Assembly: GCA_035534615.1 (NCBI GenBank)
Contig: DATLRO010000114.1
Coordinates: 1-8,270, forward strand
Direction: 5' to 3'
Length of the DNA stretch: 8,270 nucleotides
Source of the DNA: JAGWRA01 sp035534615
GTDB lineage: Bacteria > Acidobacteriota > Vicinamibacteria > Vicinamibacterales > CAVVIG01
The notes below the pieces were generated by a model. It did not search any database and had not been told where the DNA came from. It saw nothing but the letters and a program-made list of their open reading frames with translations. Positions 5,912 to 8,270 of the stretch are shown here, one piece after another (position 1 is the stretch's first letter; each line of letters begins with the position of its first letter). The position numbers were made by a program, and so were the translations under genes.

Positions 5912-6883
5912 ATGCGAACCATCACGCTCGAAGAGCACTATGCAAGCCCGGCCTTCATGGCGGCCCCGGGACGCGGCTTGAAGGAGCATGCGCAGGCGTT
6001 CACGGGCCCGCGCGCCCGGCTGCTGAACCAGCTGTGTGACGTCGGCCGCGGCCGGATCGCCGAGATGGATGCCGCAGGCATCGACGTGCAGGTGCTGTCG
6101 CTCACTTCGCCGGGCGTGGAGCAGCTCGACGCGGGCGATGCCGTCGCCATCGCCCGCGAATCGAATCAGTTCATCGCCGACGCGGTCAGGGACAACCCGT
6201 CGCGCCTGGCCGGGTTTGCCACGATCCCCACGCCCGCGCCCGACCGGGCCGCAGACGAACTGGAGCGCGCGGTTCGCGATCTCGGCTTCAAGGGTGCCAT
6301 TATCAACGGGCACGTGCGCGGCCGGTACCTCGACGAGCCGTTCTTCTGGCCGATCTTCGAACGGGCGCAGGCGCTCCGTGTGCCCGTGTATCTGCACCCG
6401 ACACAGCCTCCGCAGCCGGTCGTGGAGGCGTCGTACGGCCGGTTCTCCCCGGCCGTGTCGTACATGTTCGCGAACGCCGGCTGGGGCTGGCACATCGAAA
6501 CCGCGATTCACGTCATCCGGCTGATTCTCGGGGGCGTCTTCGATCGCTATCCGACGCTGCAGGTCGTCGTCGGGCACCTGGGCGAGGGGCTGCCGTTCAT
6601 GATCGAGCGCCTCGACACCATGCCGCCTGCGATGACGCGGCTCGAACGGCCGATCAGCACGTATCTGCGCGAGAACCTGCACTACACGTTCAGCGGCTTC
6701 AACTTCACGCCGACCTTCCTCAACCTGCTGCTCGAAGTGGGGGTGGATCGGATCATGTTCTCGGCCGATCATCCGTACGCGCTGATGGCCCGTGCGCGCC
6801 TGTTCCTGGATGGACTCCCCGTCAGCCCGGCTGACAGGGAGCGCATCGCGCATGGGAATGCGGAGGCGCTTCTGGGGTTGTAG
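5912..6883 (+). CDS. Amidohydrolase_2 family metal-dependent hydrolase/decarboxylase
   Basis: This cytoplasmic 323-residue TIM-barrel enzyme is of the ACMSD/gamma-resorcylate decarboxylase type. The metal and catalytic positions are all present: TLEEHY (5-10), where Glu7 and His9 correspond to the N-terminal metal ligands; His162 in VYLHPTQPP (159-167); the catalytic His222 in VVGHLGEGLPFM (219-230); and Asp286 in FSADHPY (283-289). The family includes non-oxidative decarboxylases of hydroxybenzoates (2,6- or 2,3-dihydroxybenzoate, 5-carboxyvanillate) and simple hydrolases. FERAQALRVPVYLHP and GWHIETAIHVIRLILGGVFDRYPTLQ are typical. The exact substrate is not decidable from sequence. There is no clear Shine-Dalgarno before the ATG; translation may depend on the DUF1579-like gene 33 bp upstream. 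Its stop is 15 bp from the stop of the convergent hydrolase gene. Confidence 0.9.
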   Translation: MRTITLEEHYASPAFMAAPGRGLKEHAQAFTGPRARLLNQLCDVGRGRIAEMDAAGIDVQVLSLTSPGVEQLDAGDAVAIARESNQFIADAVRDNPSRLAGFATIPTPAPDRAADELERAVRDLGFKGAIINGHVRGRYLDEPFFWPIFERAQALRVPVYLHPTQPPQPVVEASYGRFSPAVSYMFANAGWGWHIETAIHVIRLILGGVFDRYPTLQVVVGHLGEGLPFMIERLDTMPPAMTRLERPISTYLRENLHYTFSGFNFTPTFLNLLLEVGVDRIMFSADHPYALMARARLFLDGLPVSPADRERIAHGNAEALLGL

Positions 6884-6898
6884 GGTTCCGTGCGTCGG

Positions 6899-7495
6899 TC
6901 ACCCGGCCTGCAGCGCCCGCCCGCACTCGCTCGCCGTGATCACGTCGCCACGGCTGGGAAAGTAGCGCCGGACCAGGCTGTCGTGCAGCTCGTGATCGCG
7001 GTCCGCGCAGCAGTCGGCGACGACCGCCAGCCGATAATCGGCGTCGAAGGCGGTCGTCAGCGTCGAGAGCACCACGCCGCTCGTGGCAATGCCAAACAGC
7101 ACCAGGGTGTCGACGTCCCTGGCCCGCAGAATCATGTCCAGGTCGGTGCCGGTGAACGCACCGACGCGATGCTTGGTGACGACGACGTCGCCCGGCTCGG
7201 GTCCGAGCGCCGGATGGACATCGGCGGCCGGACCCGCGAACGCCTCCTGCCACTGGCGATTCGTCTTGAGGGCGGCAAACACCCGGTTCCGGTCGCTCAC
7301 CTCCGGCAGCCCCGGGCGAAAGCCGACCCGCACGTGCACGACGAGCACGCCGGCCGCACGGGCCGCACGCAGCAGGCCGGCGGCCCGCTCGATGAGACCC
7401 TCCTGTCCTTCCCCGGACTGCGAGACGATGAACTGCTGGCAGTCCATTGCGAGGACCGCCGTTCTTCCGACTACGAACGAGAAGTTGTTGTCCAT
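6899..7495 (-). CDS. Isochorismatase-fold (cysteine hydrolase superfamily) protein lacking the usual Cys
   Basis: This 198-residue protein has the isochorismatase-like fold. TAVLAMDCQQFIV (12-24) carries the first triad residue Asp18, and GDVVVTKHRVGAFTGTDLD (102-120) carries the Lys108 and the following 'aF.gt.Ld' element. DTLVLFGIATSGVVLSTL (129-146) is the nucleophile loop. In classical members this loop reads G.AT..CV..T, but here the Cys position is Val141. Either the protein uses another residue, as some isochorismatases do, or it is a non-classical subgroup. Cys162 and Cys163 (ADCCAD) lie about 20 residues later on another strand and are not in the nucleophile position. The start at 7495 is the only upstream ATG that keeps the beginning of the fold; the RBS is poor. 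Substrate unknown. Confidence 0.85.
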   Translation of the reverse strand: MDNNFSFVVGRTAVLAMDCQQFIVSQSGEGQEGLIERAAGLLRAARAAGVLVVHVRVGFRPGLPEVSDRNRVFAALKTNRQWQEAFAGPAADVHPALGPEPGDVVVTKHRVGAFTGTDLDMILRARDVDTLVLFGIATSGVVLSTLTTAFDADYRLAVVADCCADRDHELHDSLVRRYFPSRGDVITASECGRALQAG

Positions 7496-7529
7496 GGCCT
7501 GATGCGGTCAACGATACCTCATGCCGCAG

Positions 7530-7550
7530 GCCGAGCTGAAGCTCGGCGCT
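7530..7550. repeat. Small palindrome related to the composite palindrome family
   Basis: GCCGAGC (7530-7536) and GCTCGGC (7541-7547) are perfect 7-bp arms around TGAA; an 8-bp stem with a 2-nt loop is also possible. The 13 bp GAAGCTCGGCGCT at 7538-7550 recurs exactly at 4088-4100. It lies 34 bp upstream of the start of the minus-strand isochorismatase-fold gene, in its likely 5' region. Confidence 0.5.
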
Positions 7551-7682
7551 GGGACGGCGGCGCGTCGCTCACGGAGGGAATATCCTGGTCGCAGCGCCTG
7601 CGTGACGACAGGCGGCTCGCGAAGCGCGGAATGGGGCTTCGGGACGCTTTTCAGATGTGGGACGGAGTACAACAGCGAAATC

Positions 7683-7702
7683 GGCGGAGAGAGTGGGATC
7701 CG
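7683..7702 (-). repeat. Partial duplicate of the tRNA-Ser 3' end (direct repeat with 7802-7821)
   Basis: The 17 bp ggcggagagagtgggat at 7683-7699 is identical to 7802-7818; extended to 20 bp (7683-7702 versus 7802-7821) only position 7700 differs. It contains the 3' strands of the acceptor and T stems plus the discriminator base. The copy ends in CCG instead of CCA on the minus strand and has no D or anticodon arm, so it is a tRNA fragment. It may be a target-site or attachment-site duplication, or a leftover of the original tRNA end. Confidence 0.75.
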
Positions 7703-7734
7703 TCCGCCTTCGCCGCTACGCGGCTTCGGCGGAC
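7702..7734. repeat. Composite palindrome (perfect double stem)
   Basis: The outer arms are GTCCGCC (7702-7708) and GGCGGAC (7728-7734). The inner arms are GCCGC (7712-7716) and GCGGC (7720-7724). TTC triplets separate the arms on both sides and TAC forms the loop. All 12 base pairs are perfect. It lies immediately beside the duplicated tRNA tail. Confidence 0.75.
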
Positions 7735-7767
7735 AACCTTCGCACTCTCAGGAGCCTTGCTCGGCTT

Positions 7768-7804
7768 GCCAACCGAAGCTCGCCGAAGGCGAGCGAAGGT
7801 TGGC
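7768..7804. repeat. Composite palindrome that includes the tRNA-Ser GCCA terminus
   Basis: The outer arms are GCCAACC (7768-7774) and GGTTGGC (7798-7804). The inner arms are GCTCGCC (7778-7784) and GGCGAGC (7788-7794). GAA triplets form both internal loop sides and the apex, and all 14 base pairs are perfect. Positions 7801-7804 are at the same time the discriminator G and CCA end of the tRNA on the minus strand. It may be a terminator or processing signal for the tRNA, although no T-run follows. Confidence 0.75.
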
Positions 7805-7890
7805 GGAGAGAGTGGGATTCGAACCCACGGTAGAGTTTCCCCTACACACGCTTTCCAAGCGTGCTCCTTCAACCACTCGGACATCTCTCC
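7801..7890 (-). tRNA. tRNA-Ser (anticodon GGA), CCA encoded
   Basis: The 90-nt minus-strand gene folds as a class II tRNA: acceptor GGAGAGA/TCTCTCC, D-arm TCC/GGA with GAGTGGTTGAA loop, anticodon stem CACGC/GCGTG with loop TTGGAAA (anticodon GGA at 7854-7856), a long variable arm with GTAG/CTAC stem typical of tRNA-Ser, and T-arm GTGGG/CCCAC with TTCGAAT loop. The discriminator base is G and CCA is encoded at 7801-7803. It reads UCC and UCU serine codons. The encoded GCCA forms part of a downstream palindrome, and the 3' end is partly duplicated about 119 bp downstream. Confidence 0.97.
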
Positions 7891-7907
7891 GGCTGAGTGG
7901 AATCAAC

Positions 7908-7913
7908 AGTTTA
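7908..7913 (-). promoter_or_regulatory. Possible -10 element for tRNA-Ser
   Basis: TAAACT on the minus strand, 17 nt before the mature tRNA 5' end, matches four of six bases of the -10 consensus. No convincing -35 is seen at 16-18 bp upstream. The gap 7891-7972 has no other feature besides a short GATTGTG direct repeat (7941-7947 and 7953-7959). Confidence 0.25.
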
Positions 7914-7972
7914 GCGGCACCGCCCTGTCGCCGTCCAGTCGATTGTGAAGCGGATTGTGCAATGACTCCCGA

Positions 7973-8270
7973 TCACTGCACGACCTCCTCGTGATCGAGC
8001 CCGAGATCGTCTTTGAGCTCTCGATACTGCTGTTCGATGGGCCACCGACTCCGCGCGAGCGCGACGAGGTCGACCAACGGCGTGTGCGGCGGCAGATGCA
8101 GCAGATTGTATTTGCGCTCGTCGGTCGCTGACCGCTCGCAAAGGAGCCAGCGCTCGCCTCGTCCCTTCGGTGGGCGGACACGCAGGGCGACGAAGCGTGC
8201 GGTGAGCGGGCCGCCCGTTCCCGTGCCCCAGGTGACCGACTCCCACGTGTCGTCGGGCGCCGACGCGGCG
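7973..8270 (-). pseudogene. IS701-like transposase fragment, C-terminus truncated (5' end outside window)
   Basis: The minus-strand frame starting at 8269 is open to TGA at 7973-7975 and gives 98 residues of a DDE transposase. TWESVTWGTGTGGPLTARF (8-26), a WLLCE segment (41-45), KYNLLHLPPHTPLVDLVALA (53-72) and RSRWPIEQQYRELKDDLGLDH (73-93) match the C-terminal catalytic region of IS701-family transposases; the Glu of the IEQQYRELK block is the third acidic residue. In intact members the sequence continues after GLDH with FEGRSW..HHH and further helices. Here it ends as EEVVQ-stop, and neither the following 80 bp nor another frame restores it. The copy is therefore inactive, with a breakpoint near 7985-7990. 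The N-terminal part may continue beyond the window. No terminal inverted repeat is visible. Confidence 0.8.

Larger units (their letters stand above)
7496..7800. other. 305-bp gene-free stretch with hairpins and a tRNA-tail duplicate
   Basis: No credible protein gene is seen here. The stretch holds a palindrome at 7530-7547 (GCCGAGC arms around TGAA), a smaller inverted repeat CGCCTG/CAGGCG at 7595-7614, a duplicate of the tRNA-Ser 3' end at 7683-7702, and composite palindromes at 7702-7734 and 7768-7804. About 7551-7682 has no recognisable content apart from the CGCCTG inverted repeat. Confidence 0.6.

Noticed and set aside
5285..6853. 522-codon minus-strand open frame
   Set aside because: It is antisense to the DUF1579-like and amidohydrolase genes, both strongly supported by motifs; its composition is Arg/Val/Asp-rich shadow sequence.
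7595..7614. CGCCTG/CAGGCG inverted repeat as a terminator
   Set aside because: A 6-bp stem with an 8-nt loop and no T-run, not next to a gene end; likely chance in GC-rich sequence.
7683..7804. CRISPR array
   Set aside because: There are only two repeat copies with a single intervening segment, and the repeat is explained by the tRNA 3' end.
7521..7994. Plus-strand ORF with a tail reading AERVGFEPTVEFPLHTLSK
   Set aside because: This peptide is the translation of the strand opposite tRNA-Ser, a well-known source of false protein annotations. The plus-strand ORF at 6890-7948 and the minus-strand ORF at 7651-7884 contain other readings of the same tRNA.
7903..8246. Minus-strand ORFs at 7903-8181 and 7911-8246
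   Set aside because: They are other frames of the transposase fragment; only the frame ending at 7973 shows transposase motifs.

Overview
The window is high-GC bacterial chromosome with strongly G/C-biased third codon positions. The gene content fits an Acidobacteriota (Vicinamibacteria-like) genome: a DUF5715 protein, a YncE-type beta-propeller, a DUF1579-like exported protein, an amidohydrolase and dispersed GC-rich palindromes. No phylogenetic marker gene is present, so this assignment is an inference from general knowledge.

Layout, left to right: (1) 2-946 +, the C-terminal part of a patatin-like phospholipase that enters from outside the window. (2) 1046-1819 +, an exported alpha-class carbonic anhydrase with intact active-site residues. 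(3) A strong stem-loop at 1828-1855 between convergent genes. (4) 1866-2105 -, a 79-residue exported or membrane-anchored protein of unknown function. (5) 2318-3064 +, an integral-membrane ICMT/PEMT-type methyltransferase. (6) 3065-3280, a convergent intergenic region holding a weak candidate small ORF and a composite palindrome. (7) 3281-3952 -, a DUF5715 protein with M15-peptidase-like metal ligands. (8) 4120-5172 -, a seven-repeat YncE/YVTN beta-propeller. (9) 5336-5878 +, a DUF1579-like exported protein, followed 33 bp later by (10) 5912-6883 +, an amidohydrolase_2 (decarboxylase-like) enzyme. (11) 6899-7495 -, an isochorismatase-fold hydrolase lacking the usual nucleophilic cysteine. (12) 7496-7800, a gene-free stretch with hairpins and a duplicated tRNA tail. 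(13) 7801-7890 -, tRNA-Ser(GGA). (14) 7973-8270 -, a truncated IS701-like transposase remnant.

The genes do not form one pathway. Most appear to be single-gene units, and many products carry export signals (carbonic anhydrase, small protein, DUF5715, propeller, DUF1579-like). The only likely operon is the DUF1579-like/amidohydrolase pair.

The most unusual signal is non-coding. A family of composite palindromes, each with an outer stem, a 3-nt internal loop, an inner stem and a 3-nt loop, recurs at 3260-3290, 7702-7734 and 7768-7804, with half-copies at 4088-4106 and 7530-7550. Two of the full copies lie in a ~102-bp segment bounded by a 19-of-20-bp direct repeat of the tRNA-Ser 3' end. One of those uses the tRNA's own GCCA terminus as part of its stem. 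I found no complete new multigene system.
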